Source: Pedobacter sp. L105 (GTDB taxonomy: Bacteria > Bacteroidota > Bacteroidia > Sphingobacteriales > Sphingobacteriaceae). From it: DNA of 64,000 nt. Of the stretch, positions 28,176 through 37,440 are shown one piece after another. Positions within the stretch are counted from its first letter, which is position 1, and the number at the start of each line of letters is the position of its first letter. The DNA is taken from positions 186,001 to 250,000 of the forward strand of contig NZ_LMUP01000007.1 of NCBI RefSeq assembly GCF_009765875.1, given 5' to 3'. Both the position numbers and the translations under genes were made by a program. The notes beneath the pieces are model-generated. The model was not told where the DNA came from and did not search any database. It saw nothing but the letters and a program-made list of their open reading frames with translations.

Positions 28176-29339
28176 ATGCCTATTGATCTACATACTGCAA
28201 AATTTATGCAATTAGCTGTATCTTTAACTATGCCCACCACTCAATTAAACCGGAACTGGCTGATCAGAAATAAGTTGTACCATATTCCATTTTGGTGCAT
28301 TTACCATTTTACCTGGTGGTCAATTGCTATAGGCAACCCCTTAAAAGCAGCTGGTATCTTACTTTTCTCTGCATCAATTATTAAATTCTCCTTCTATGTT
28401 GTTTTCCAGGCGATAGCGGTTTACTTCAATTTATATTTTCTGATTCCGCGCTACCTGGAAAAAAGCAGGTTTGCCTTATATATTCTCTTTCTTTTGATAA
28501 CTATAGCGGGCACTTCTTTGCTCATCACTCCCGGCTATTATTTAAGCGCTTCTTTTTTTGACAAAACCTTTGCGCAGACCTACGGCAGCTTTTACAATTG
28601 CCTTGGCGAGGCTATCCCTTCAACTATAGCCAGTATCACGCTGGCCATGAGTATCAAACTGACAAAAAATTGGCTGCAAACCGAAAGAAGGAAGCAACTG
28701 CTTGAAAAGGAAAAACTGGAGACTGAACTTAAATTCTTAAAACACCAGTTCAATCCGCATTTTCTCTTTAACAGTATCAATTCTATCTTCTTCCTGATTC
28801 ATAAAAATCCGGATATGGCCTCTGCATCGCTGGCCAAATTCTCCGAATTATTACGTCATCAGCTTTATGAATGCAATGATCATCAGATTCCTTTACATAA
28901 GGAGATCAGTTATCTGGAAAATTTTATCGAACTGGAAAAACTAAGGCATAACACACAGATAGAGACTAATATCCATTTGGAGACTTTTTATACCGATCAG
29001 CTAGGTATCGCTCCATTTATATTAATGACTTTTGTTGAAAATGCCTTTAAGCACGTATCGGCTCATGCCGCCAAGCCGAACTGGATCAGCATCAAACTAA
29101 CGCAGCATCAACAGCAATTGGACCTTTATATTGCAAACAGCACTTCAGAATATACAGGCAATGATGTAGTAAAGTATGGCGGTATCGGTTTAAACAATGT
29201 AAAAAGAAGACTGGACCTACTCTATGCGGGCGCATATGAGCTGGATATTAAAAATGAAGGTGAAAAATTTGAGGTCAGGCTTAAACTTTCACTTGAAATG
29301 CTTCAATTTTCACCGGCAATGCAAATGACCTCCATATGA
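28176..29339 (+). CDS. LytS-type sensor histidine kinase
   Basis: A 387-residue membrane kinase with four hydrophobic segments (about 40-150), a short linker and the His_kinase domain. The phospho-acceptor is in KHQFNPHFLFNSINSIFFL, the N-box is FVENAFKHVSAH, and the G-box is YGGIGLNNVKRRLDLLY. ATG codons at 28206 and 28230 are alternative starts. The end overlaps the response-regulator start by 4 bp (ATGA), so the two are translationally coupled. Confidence 0.92.
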   Translation: MPIDLHTAKFMQLAVSLTMPTTQLNRNWLIRNKLYHIPFWCIYHFTWWSIAIGNPLKAAGILLFSASIIKFSFYVVFQAIAVYFNLYFLIPRYLEKSRFALYILFLLITIAGTSLLITPGYYLSASFFDKTFAQTYGSFYNCLGEAIPSTIASITLAMSIKLTKNWLQTERRKQLLEKEKLETELKFLKHQFNPHFLFNSINSIFFLIHKNPDMASASLAKFSELLRHQLYECNDHQIPLHKEISYLENFIELEKLRHNTQIETNIHLETFYTDQLGIAPFILMTFVENAFKHVSAHAAKPNWISIKLTQHQQQLDLYIANSTSEYTGNDVVKYGGIGLNNVKRRLDLLYAGAYELDIKNEGEKFEVRLKLSLEMLQFSPAMQMTSI

Positions 29340-30076
29340 ATAATGCTATAATTAACTGTGTGATTGTTGATGACGAACCCCTGGCCCGGGAAGGCTTGTC
29401 CAACTATGTGAGGGAGGTTGATTTTCTGCATCTGACAGCAACCTGTGAAAACCCACTTGAACTGTTAGATTTACTGGACCAAACTCCGGTAGATTTGATT
29501 TTCCTGGACATACAAATGCCAAAAATGAATGGGCTCGATTTTCTAAAAATAGCACAAAAAACACCAATGGTGATCATCACAACAGCTTTTCCTTCTTATG
29601 CGCTGGAAGGTTTCCAGTTAGATGTACTGGATTACCTGCTCAAACCTATCACCTTTGAACGATTTTTTAAAGCAGCAAGAAAAGCGAGAGACTATCACCT
29701 TCTGCTAATGAAGCCCGGTGTAACTGATCTTAACAAAACTGAAAAACAGGATTATTTCTTTATAAAATGTGGCAGTAAGTATGAAAAGATCCCATTAGAA
29801 GATATTCTGTACGTTGAGGGGATGCAGAATTATGTGATTATCTATACCCTAAAAGGCAAATATCTAACCATTCTTTCTTTAAAAAACCTGGAAGAAAATC
29901 TTTCAGAACAATCCTTTATCCGCGTTCACAAATCCTATATTGTAGCAATTGGCAAAATTGACAGCATAGAAGGTAATGAGATCTGTATTCAAAACAGTAA
30001 AATACCAATCAGCCGAAATTATAGGGAAAAAGTAATCGGCCAGGTGATTACCAAGAGGCTTTGGGACAAAAAATGA
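29336..30076 (+). CDS. LytTR-type response regulator
   Basis: A 246-residue regulator: receiver domain (1-125) with the acidic pair D12/D13 and phospho-acceptor D58 in LIFLDIQMPKMNG, then a LytTR DNA-binding domain (about 140-240; YFFIKCGSKYEKIPLEDILY and FIRVHKSYIVAIGKID). It pairs with the upstream kinase. The divergent receptor gene is the best guess for a target. The gap to the cupin gene (about 175 bases) holds nothing recognised. Confidence 0.92.
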   Translation: MNNAIINCVIVDDEPLAREGLSNYVREVDFLHLTATCENPLELLDLLDQTPVDLIFLDIQMPKMNGLDFLKIAQKTPMVIITTAFPSYALEGFQLDVLDYLLKPITFERFFKAARKARDYHLLLMKPGVTDLNKTEKQDYFFIKCGSKYEKIPLEDILYVEGMQNYVIIYTLKGKYLTILSLKNLEENLSEQSFIRVHKSYIVAIGKIDSIEGNEICIQNSKIPISRNYREKVIGQVITKRLWDKK

Positions 30077-30251
30077 TTAGAAGTTGGCAGAATGTTAAAA
30101 TAGTTCAACAAATATTCTAACACTCTTAATTACTTTCCGATACAAAATATTATAATCAGATAATTGCCTGGTTAGGGGTACAAATAAATTTGAAAAGAAG
30201 CGAACTAAATTCCCTTCTTTTCAATGATGCAATATTGCCTAAATCTATCTC

Positions 30252-30761
30252 TCAAAAATATTTAAGTTCCAGTTCTTTCAAACGTCCTTTTTTAATAGCT
30301 CTTGCTGCAAGGAAATTAAAAAGAGGTTCCGCAATTTTTTGCAGTCCAACCATTTTTGAATTGTTTAAATAAACGAACAAAGCAAGGTCAGTTAATTTTT
30401 TCGGTGTTCCTGCAGCACTTGCCAGGCCATCTCTTGCAAGACCTTTGGATATTAGAAGCGCGTTTTCAAAATTTTCATTACCCGGGCTTATGGTCACCAA
30501 AATTAAACATTCGTCTTTTGAAATGTTATTGAAGTAATGTTTCTCGTTGGGTTTGATGGTTACCCTGTCGCCTTTTACCAATTGATGAACCTGGTTATTT
30601 ACCCCAACTTCCAATGTACCTTCCAGTATTTCAAAGGTCTCTGAAAAAAGTGTGTGGTAATGCCAGGGTGTCTTTTCATTTGGAACGATATTAAACTCAA
30701 TAACACTTTCTTTACTGGTTTTTGCTGAACTCGTCAGTTTAATGTTTCCCTGCGTTTTCAT
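30252..30761 (-). CDS. Cupin-domain protein
   Basis: A 169-residue protein with an N-terminal cupin barrel. Metal-binding-like residues are in WHYHTLFSETFEILEGTLEV and the second motif is DRVTIKPNEKHYFNN. The C-terminal 70 residues are helical. No enzyme activity can be assigned. The start overlaps the stop of the upstream DUF4267 gene by 4 bp (ATGA), so they form an operon. Confidence 0.82.
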   Translation of the reverse strand: MKTQGNIKLTSSAKTSKESVIEFNIVPNEKTPWHYHTLFSETFEILEGTLEVGVNNQVHQLVKGDRVTIKPNEKHYFNNISKDECLILVTISPGNENFENALLISKGLARDGLASAAGTPKKLTDLALFVYLNNSKMVGLQKIAEPLFNFLAARAIKKGRLKELELKYF

Positions 30762-31150
30762 ATCGCTTTGTTTGAGGTTTTATAGGTTAATAAAATCGTT
30801 CCGACTGCGGCGCAAATGATAATTGCAGTGATATGAGGGATAGCTTGTGCGATGCCATTATAATCTTTGTTTAAAACAATCAGCATATCGGTGGTCGGAA
30901 TAATTGTTCCCACTGCCAGCGTAATCCCCAATGCTTTTGTTTGTCTAGTCAGGACGAAGATGCACATCAGTAGACCCGAAAACACATCACGAATGCCTTT
31001 AATATAATCAAAGGAGTAATCGCCATGTGCATTAAAATGTATGCCGTAACCGGCTGTTGCTATTTCGGGTGCCAGAAGGAACCTGGTCCCGATGAAGATC
31101 ATTCCCAACCCAGTCAGGAAAGCGATTGCAATAGAAATTTTCTGTGTCAT
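30758..31150 (-). CDS. DUF4267-family membrane protein
   Basis: A 130-residue protein with four hydrophobic segments (about 5-27, 55-70, 73-90, 100-122). The sequence DYIKGIRDVFSGLLMCIFVL and TIIPTTDMLIVL are typical of DUF4267. The function is unknown. It is the first gene of a two-gene unit with the cupin gene; the Crp-like gene ends 73 bp upstream on the same strand. Confidence 0.82.
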   Translation of the reverse strand: MTQKISIAIAFLTGLGMIFIGTRFLLAPEIATAGYGIHFNAHGDYSFDYIKGIRDVFSGLLMCIFVLTRQTKALGITLAVGTIIPTTDMLIVLNKDYNGIAQAIPHITAIIICAAVGTILLTYKTSNKAI

Positions 31151-31223
31151 AAAATCTTTGTTTTAAATGATGACACAAATATCCATCCCCTCAATGCAGG
31201 ATTCATGCACCTGGGTTAACAAA

Positions 31224-31811
31224 TCATTTTTCAGCAGAAATTCTTTTGCGGATACGGCTCAGTGATTGCGGCTTTACGCCTACATAGGATGCAATATGGT
31301 ATTGGGAAACTCTTTGCAGCAAGTCAGGATGTTCCTTTAATAGTTTTTTATAGCGATATTCAGGGATATCCGTGTATAACGAACTAAGGGCTTGTAACAA
31401 CTGTACAAACACCTGTTCAATGACCAGCCTGCCAAAGCGTTCTCCCCCTCTGACAGATTGATAAAATACCTGTAGGTCGGAATAGGAGATCTGCAATATT
31501 TCACAATCCTCTAAGGCCTGAATAATCTTTGTTGATGGTGTTTGCGGCAGAAAACTTTCGTAGTTGCAAACAAAATTATTTTCTTGTCCAAAGTCGTATG
31601 TTTTTTCTTCCCCATCGTGATTAATATAATATCGTATCAGTCCCTTTACAATAAAGCCCGCATGCTTACAAACCTGACCATCTGCCAAAAAGAAGTCACC
31701 TTTTTTAATCTCCTTTAATTTAAAGAGCCGCTTAATGGACTCTTCCTCTTCCTGGGTTAAGTCAATTAAATATCGGATGCTGTTGATCAATTTTTCTACC
31801 ATAATTAACAA
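31224..31811 (-). CDS. Crp/Fnr-family transcriptional regulator
   Basis: A 195-residue regulator with a cNMP-binding-like roll (FFLADGQVCKHAGFIVKGLI, FVCNYESF) and a C-terminal helix-turn-helix (YHIASYVGVKPQSLSRIRKR). It resembles the regulator at 2047-2661 in size and class. An inverted repeat lies just upstream. The downstream DUF4267-cupin unit on the same strand is a plausible target. Confidence 0.87.
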   Translation of the reverse strand: MLIMVEKLINSIRYLIDLTQEEEESIKRLFKLKEIKKGDFFLADGQVCKHAGFIVKGLIRYYINHDGEEKTYDFGQENNFVCNYESFLPQTPSTKIIQALEDCEILQISYSDLQVFYQSVRGGERFGRLVIEQVFVQLLQALSSLYTDIPEYRYKKLLKEHPDLLQRVSQYHIASYVGVKPQSLSRIRKRISAEK

Positions 31812-31824
31812 GCTATATTATTAA

Positions 31825-31867
31825 CATAATTACCATCAAAACATCCGACTTTTTAATGGTAATTATG
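31825..31867. promoter_or_regulatory. Inverted repeat between the LLM oxidoreductase and Crp-like genes
   Basis: The 12-base perfect arms cataattaccat / atggtaattatg are separated by 19 bases. The site lies 13 bp upstream of the regulator start and after the oxidoreductase stop, so it may be an autoregulatory operator or a terminator. Confidence 0.45.
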
Positions 31868-31880
31868 GTGGCAAGCTTAT

Positions 31881-32906
31881 TTATCGCCAGCCAAGTGCGG
31901 GGGCAACATGCTCCAGGATTGAAGATAGAACATGGATATTGTAGTCAACACCTAAAGTGTTCGGTATGGTTAAGAGTAACGTATCTGCTTCTTGTATTGC
32001 TTCGTCCTGAACCAGGTCCCTGATGAGCTGATCGGGTTCTGCTGCATAACTCTTTCCGAAGACTGCCCGCTGATCAGCTTCAATGTAACCAAAGCTATCG
32101 CTGCCTTTTCCTTGCTGTCCAAAGTAACGTCTGTCCTGCTCAGTTATCAGTGCAAAAATGGAGCGGCTTACCGAAACTCTTGGTTCGCGTTGGTGACCGG
32201 CTTTTGCCCAGGCTTCTTTATACAATCTGATTTGTTCTGCCTGCTGGATATGAAAAGGTTTGCCGCTTTCATCCATTTTTAAAGTAGAACTTTGCAGGTT
32301 CATGCCGTTCTCGGCCGCCCAAACCGCAGTTGCATTAGAAGCAGCTCCCCACCAGATACGTTCCCGCAATCCATCGGAATGCGGCTCCAGGCGTAACAAG
32401 CCTGGCGGGTTGGGAAACATTGGTTGAGGGTTAGGCTGAGCAAATCCTACACCTTTTAATTTATCTAAAAACTGTAAAGCCTTTTGTCGTCCCATATCGG
32501 CGTCAGTTTCACCCTCGGCAGGGCCATAACCGAAATAGCGCCACCCTTCGATAACCTGCTCGGGTGAACCACGGCTGAGGCCTAATTGTAAACGTCCGCC
32601 AGAGATCAGGTCAGCAGAGCCGGCATCTTCCACCATATACATCGGGTTCTCATAACGCATATCGATGACGCCTGTACCGATCTCTATTTTGCTGGTCCTG
32701 GCGCCAATTGCAGAAAGTAAAGGAAATGGCGAAGCTAATTGTCGCGCAAAATGGTGAACCCGAAAATAGGCACCATCCAAACCTATTTCTTCCGCAGCAA
32801 CAGCCAGATCGATGGACTGCAGCAAGGTGTCGCCCGCGGTACGAGCATCGTATGCGGGATGGTCAGACCAATGCCCGAATGATAAAAATCCTATTTTCTT
32901 CATCAA
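31881..32906 (-). CDS. LLM-class flavin-dependent oxidoreductase
   Basis: A 341-residue luciferase-like monooxygenase of the TIM-barrel flavin family. It has DGAYFRVHHFARQLASPFPL, GARTSKIEIGTGVIDMRYEN and LISGGRLQLGLSRGSPEQVI. It uses reduced flavin and O2; the substrate is unknown. The 158-bp gap upstream contains no clear promoter motif. Confidence 0.87.
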   Translation of the reverse strand: MMKKIGFLSFGHWSDHPAYDARTAGDTLLQSIDLAVAAEEIGLDGAYFRVHHFARQLASPFPLLSAIGARTSKIEIGTGVIDMRYENPMYMVEDAGSADLISGGRLQLGLSRGSPEQVIEGWRYFGYGPAEGETDADMGRQKALQFLDKLKGVGFAQPNPQPMFPNPPGLLRLEPHSDGLRERIWWGAASNATAVWAAENGMNLQSSTLKMDESGKPFHIQQAEQIRLYKEAWAKAGHQREPRVSVSRSIFALITEQDRRYFGQQGKGSDSFGYIEADQRAVFGKSYAAEPDQLIRDLVQDEAIQEADTLLLTIPNTLGVDYNIHVLSSILEHVAPALGWR

Positions 32907-33064
32907 TAGATCAATTGTTTACTTGTAAAGATAAGTATCATGGAAGTCCGTGCAGGTCACGGATTAGTAATAATGATTGTCTATGCAGCATATCAGTATG
33001 TTCTTACTTTATTTTTTGCCTACTCTTGCACCCGGCTAAACCTCAGTAAACAACTTTTAGTTAT

Positions 33065-33366
33065 TTACCTATATGCCTCATATAGAGGTTTTTTAGTCTG
33101 TCTATTTTGAATGTATACTGTAACGATAGTATTAACGATAAAGATCATAAGCGTTAAAATTAAAATATCACCAAATAAATTATAATAGAAAAAGTTTTCC
33201 CGTTGAATATTCGGGTCGAAAGATTGTCCTGTAAAAGTTTCCTGGATTGGAAATGGAAAGCCAAATCGAATAATGTCCGGAGAAGTATTAGACCCATCGC
33301 CATATATAGTGTAGCTAAAACAAATAAAAGGATAATGATTGAGCTAACTATAACTTTTCGCCTCAT
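33065..33366 (-). pseudogene. Frameshifted two-TM small membrane protein
   Basis: The 5' part from 33366 encodes a basic start and a clean TM helix (MRRKVIVSSIIILLFVLATL). After about residue 25, near base 33291-33297 (a GGG run), that frame becomes implausible and ends at 33160. The neighbouring frame continues sensibly from GSNTSPDIIRFGFPFPIQET through a second TM segment (ILILTLMIFIVNTIVTVYI) to a stop at 33065. The two pieces together give a ~103-residue protein, so a single indel or an assembly error splits it. No family is recognised. Confidence 0.55.
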
Positions 33367-33568
33367 TCTTGATTATTATAGGGTGCCCTATACCGATACT
33401 GGAAAGAAAGTAAAAGTCCTATATATCTCCGGGATGATCCAGATCTATCATCAACATTTTTAACTGTCGTTAAGAATAAACTTCACAAGAAAGGTTAAAC
33501 AATTTAGCATGCAAACAAAAAAACCCCCAATAATTAACCTAAAAGACACTATGGTACTATTTTACCAA

Positions 33569-33820
33569 AGTGTATCATACACACTATAGTGAAACGGCTT
33601 AATAATGTGTCTTACACACTAATAAAAGCATTTAAAAACAACGGTCAAAAAAACATAATAAAAAGCCAAAAAAGAATCATCTATAATTTACTAAAAATTT
33701 TAATACTTTATATATCAAATGGTTATAAATTATATTAACGTTTTTTAACATTTTATGTACAAGCGATTAATTTAAATAATAGATTTGGGTTAGTGTAAAA
33801 AAAATGTTACACTTCTAACC
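33569..33820. promoter_or_regulatory. Cluster of GTGTA...TACAC palindromes upstream of susC
   Basis: In the 800-bp AT-rich gap before susC three related palindromic sites occur: GTGTATCATACAC (33570-33582), GTGTCTTACAC (33607-33617) and GGTTAGTGTAA...TTACACTTCTAACC (33788-33820). They share the GTGTA/TACAC core. They could bind a regulator of the susCD locus; the rest of the gap holds no gene except the decayed leader at 33920-34072. Confidence 0.45.
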
Positions 33821-33919
33821 AAATAGAAAAAACTGTATGACCATTAACCTCTCCAGGTAAACGATATTAGTTTACCCTCTCACGAAATTAACTAACCAAA
33901 TATTTACTCAAAAATCAAA

Positions 33920-34072
33920 ATGTATGAAATGAAGATTATTCTTATTTCTTTATTTTCTGCATATTCTTTTTTCCTACCACAAGTTTGCACAAGACATTAA
34001 GGCATCATGTCATTTGAGTTTATTGATCGCGATATCCCTTTAGAAATGGTTAAGAGCTACGTTCCAAGTTGA
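33920..34072 (+). pseudogene. Decayed 5' remnant of a SusC/STN-type receptor gene
   Basis: An ATG with a leader like that of susC (a taaccaaatat segment) begins a signal-peptide-like reading frame (MKIILISLFSAYSFF). After one base shift it gives FAQDIKAS, and after another MSFEFIDRDIPLEMV, which resembles the STN domain start of receptors (hydrophobic-x-F-x-D-x-PLE). It stops within 150 bases. Interpretation as a relic is tentative. Confidence 0.35.
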
Positions 34073-34169
34073 GATCCGACATATATTAATTAACCACTGA
34101 TCAAACTATTATAACAATTCTGTTCGCAATTAAATAAACCAAATATATAACCAACTAAATCTCAAATTC

Positions 34170-37100
34170 ATGTTTAAAAGTTTACTCCTAAAAAGAAGTT
34201 TTCTGGGCGTGCTCTTATGCTGCCTGGTATCTTCGCTGGCAGTTACAGCGCAAACAAAGTACAAGGGGAAAGTTATCGGAAGCGATGATAAATTGCCCAT
34301 TCTGGGTGCTTCTGTACGAGTCAAAGGCGCTGCATCCGGAACGGTAACGGACGTTAACGGTAATTTTAGCCTCAGTTTAAGCCCAGGTAGTACACTGGTG
34401 GTATCCTACATCGGCTACCTGACCCAGGATGTACCTGTAGGTAGCGAGCCCTTATTGATGATCACTTTAAAAGCGGGCAATAATTCATTAAATGAAATAG
34501 TTGTTACAGGTTACGGCAGCCAGCGCAAGAAGGATCTGGTTGGTGCGGTAGCTGTAGTTGACATGGCCGTCGCTAGCAGGCAGCCAACATCCTCTGTTGA
34601 AAATCAGTTACAAGGACAGGCTGCAGGTGTTACGGTTATTTCATCCGGTCAGCCAGGTGAAAACCCATCTGTGAAGATCAGAGGAGCTAATACTTTTGGG
34701 AATAACCAGCCATTATATGTAGTTGACGGCGTACCTACAACCAATGTAAGCGATCTTAATCCAAACGATGTAGCCAGTATGCAGGTATTGAAGGATGCAA
34801 GTTCAGCGTCTATTTATGGTGCGCGGGCTGCAAATGGTGTAATTGTGATCACCACGAAAAAAGGTACAGGTAAAGTAAGTATTTCCTATGATGCCTACTA
34901 TGGTGTCCAGGTGCCTAAAGGAGGCAATGTATACAATTTGCTGAATCCACAGGAGATGACCAGCTTAAGAACATTGGCGCTTACTAATACAGCTGCGTTA
35001 AAAGGTATTCCTGTTGACCTGAGCAGTAATCTTTATGGTCCTAATGGTAACGTGTTACCAGACTATATCAGTGCAGGGCCAAATAATCCTTACGGAATCC
35101 ATGCCGGTGATGCCGCAGTTGATCCGTCTAAGTATAACGTTAATCCATTTTATACTTCCGGCGACCCCTCAGGATTTTACCGTATCGCACAATCGAACAA
35201 AGCCGGTACCGACTGGTATCACCAGATCTTTAAATCTGCCCCTATACAAAGTCATAATGTTTCTTTAAGCGGCAATTCTGACGTGGCTTCGTATTTGTTC
35301 TCTATGAACTACTACAATCAAAAAGGTACCCTAATTGACACTTACGATAAGCGTTACACCGTTAGAGCCAATACCAGCTTCAATATTAACAAGCATATCA
35401 GGGTAGGTGAAAACTTATCGTATTCCCTAACCGAGAACCCGCTGATCAATGAGAATGACGAAGGTTCAGGCATAGGCATGTCCTTTCGCGAGCAACCTAT
35501 TATCCCGGTATATGACATCGCTGGAAATTACGCAGGTTCAAATACCGCGAACTTAGGTAACGCGCGTAATCCGGTAGCCATACAGCAACGTACTGCCAAT
35601 AACTATGGAGCCAATACCAGGCTATTTGGTAATGTATTTGCAGAAGTAGACCTCCTGCAACACTTTACATTACGGACCCAGTTTGGCGGCGAATCTTATT
35701 CAGATTACAATCATAACTTCACCTATCCGGAATATGAAAACTCTGAAAACAATACTACCAATACTTACGGTGAAAACTCTTATAACGGCTATAATTACAC
35801 CTGGACAAACACCCTGACCTATCACCAGATCATCGGTAAACACGATGTAAAATTATTAGTAGGTACGGAGAGTTACAAAAACAGGTATGAAACATTAGGC
35901 GCAACTAATACAGGTTATTTCACTTTCGATCCTAACTATACAACCATATCTACTGGTACCGGCACACCAACTGCCTATAGCACTATTGAAAGAGATAAAA
36001 TACAATCGCTTATTGCCCGTCTGGATTATACATATAATAACAAGTTTCTTTTGAATGCGACGTTGCGCAGGGATGGTTCTTCCAGGTTCCTTACGTATCA
36101 GTATGGATGGTTCCCGGCTGTCAGTGCCGGTTACCGCATATCGCAGGAAAACTTTATGAAAAGCATCAGCTGGATAAACGATTTCAAAATCCGCGGTGGT
36201 TATGGAGTATTGGGTAACCAGATCAACGTTGACCCTTCCAACGCATTCACAACTTTTGGTGCCAGTAAACTAAACTCCTATTATGACATTGCAGGTACCT
36301 CTACCAGTACAGTTGCCGGTTTTGCTCAAAGCCGCATCGGTAATCCCGATGCCAAATGGGAGCTGGATAAAAACCTGAATGTTGGTTTTGACGCTTCCTT
36401 TTTCGATCAGAAATGGGACATTTCCGCCGATTATTATAAAAAAATTATCACCGGTTTGCTGTATAACCCAAATCTTCCCGGTACCGCAGGCTCTGCTACC
36501 CAGCCCTACAGTAACGTAGGCGCCATGAATAATACAGGTCTGGATATCTCTATCGGTACACATCAATCCCTGGGTCATGACCTGAAAATGAATGCATCGT
36601 TAACTTTTACCACTTATCATAATATTATTAAAGCGGTAACCGTGGGTCAGCCGTATTTCGACCAAAACTCCGGTCGTTTTAACGGTAGTTCAATCATCCG
36701 TAACCAGGTAGGTGGCCCAGTTGGCGCATTCTTCGGCTACAAAACCGATGGTTTCTGGGATTCGCAGGCGGAAATTAATGCTGCTAATGCCAAAGCTGGG
36801 GGCAATTACCAAACGGATGCCGCCGTAGGCCGCTTTAAATACGCCGATGTCAATGGTGATGGAAAAATTGACGCTAACGACCGTACAATGCTTGGTAACC
36901 CTAATCCTAAATTTACAGGTGGCTTGAATCTCGATTTTACTTATAAAAATTTTGATTTCAACATGTTCTGGTACGGTTCATATGGTAACAAAATATGGAA
37001 TGATGTAAAATGGTATACTGATTTTTATGCCAACTTTGCCGGTGCAAAAAGTGAAACAGCACTGTATGATTCCTGGACACCAACCCACATGAATGCTAAA

Positions 37101-37430
37101 GCGCCGATACAGGAAATTGACGGCTCATTCAGTACTAATACCGTCCCTAACTCCTACTATGTAGAAAACGGCTCATATCTACGGTTAAAGAACGCTCAAA
37201 TCGGTTACACCTTTAAGCCGGAACTATTGAAATCAATTGGTGTCGACAGGTTAAGAGTTTACGTTTCCGGAGCGAATTTGATCACAATAACCAAGTACAC
37301 CGGTGTTGATCCGGAAATTGTGGGTGGCGGTACCAGCAGCAATACCAGCAGCAGTACCAACTTTGGTGTTGACAGGGGTAACTATTCGCCAAGCCGTACT
37401 TATCTATTAGGTGTACAACTTAAATTCTAA
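34170..37430 (+). CDS. SusC/RagA-family TonB-linked outer-membrane transporter
   Basis: A 1086-residue outer-membrane transporter that imports oligosaccharides or peptides delivered by its SusD partner. A signal peptide (FLGVLLCCLVSSLAVTAQ) is followed by a CarboxypepD_reg-like domain (about 30-105), the LNEIVVTGYGSQRKKDLVGA TonB box region, a plug (QPLYVVDGVPTTNVSDLNPN, YGARAANGVIVITTKKG) and a 22-strand barrel. It ends with YLLGVQLKF, an aromatic-terminated last strand. No STN domain or anti-sigma gene is linked. The substrate cannot be told from sequence. Confidence 0.95.
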   Translation: MFKSLLLKRSFLGVLLCCLVSSLAVTAQTKYKGKVIGSDDKLPILGASVRVKGAASGTVTDVNGNFSLSLSPGSTLVVSYIGYLTQDVPVGSEPLLMITLKAGNNSLNEIVVTGYGSQRKKDLVGAVAVVDMAVASRQPTSSVENQLQGQAAGVTVISSGQPGENPSVKIRGANTFGNNQPLYVVDGVPTTNVSDLNPNDVASMQVLKDASSASIYGARAANGVIVITTKKGTGKVSISYDAYYGVQVPKGGNVYNLLNPQEMTSLRTLALTNTAALKGIPVDLSSNLYGPNGNVLPDYISAGPNNPYGIHAGDAAVDPSKYNVNPFYTSGDPSGFYRIAQSNKAGTDWYHQIFKSAPIQSHNVSLSGNSDVASYLFSMNYYNQKGTLIDTYDKRYTVRANTSFNINKHIRVGENLSYSLTENPLINENDEGSGIGMSFREQPIIPVYDIAGNYAGSNTANLGNARNPVAIQQRTANNYGANTRLFGNVFAEVDLLQHFTLRTQFGGESYSDYNHNFTYPEYENSENNTTNTYGENSYNGYNYTWTNTLTYHQIIGKHDVKLLVGTESYKNRYETLGATNTGYFTFDPNYTTISTGTGTPTAYSTIERDKIQSLIARLDYTYNNKFLLNATLRRDGSSRFLTYQYGWFPAVSAGYRISQENFMKSISWINDFKIRGGYGVLGNQINVDPSNAFTTFGASKLNSYYDIAGTSTSTVAGFAQSRIGNPDAKWELDKNLNVGFDASFFDQKWDISADYYKKIITGLLYNPNLPGTAGSATQPYSNVGAMNNTGLDISIGTHQSLGHDLKMNASLTFTTYHNIIKAVTVGQPYFDQNSGRFNGSSIIRNQVGGPVGAFFGYKTDGFWDSQAEINAANAKAGGNYQTDAAVGRFKYADVNGDGKIDANDRTMLGNPNPKFTGGLNLDFTYKNFDFNMFWYGSYGNKIWNDVKWYTDFYANFAGAKSETALYDSWTPTHMNAKAPIQEIDGSFSTNTVPNSYYVENGSYLRLKNAQIGYTFKPELLKSIGVDRLRVYVSGANLITITKYTGVDPEIVGGGTSSNTSSSTNFGVDRGNYSPSRTYLLGVQLKF

Positions 37431-37440
37431 TTCAAACATT

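Noticed and set aside
33203-33463. Plus-strand open frame of 86 codons
   Set aside because: It is antisense to the frameshifted membrane protein, whose two frames give far more convincing TM segments.
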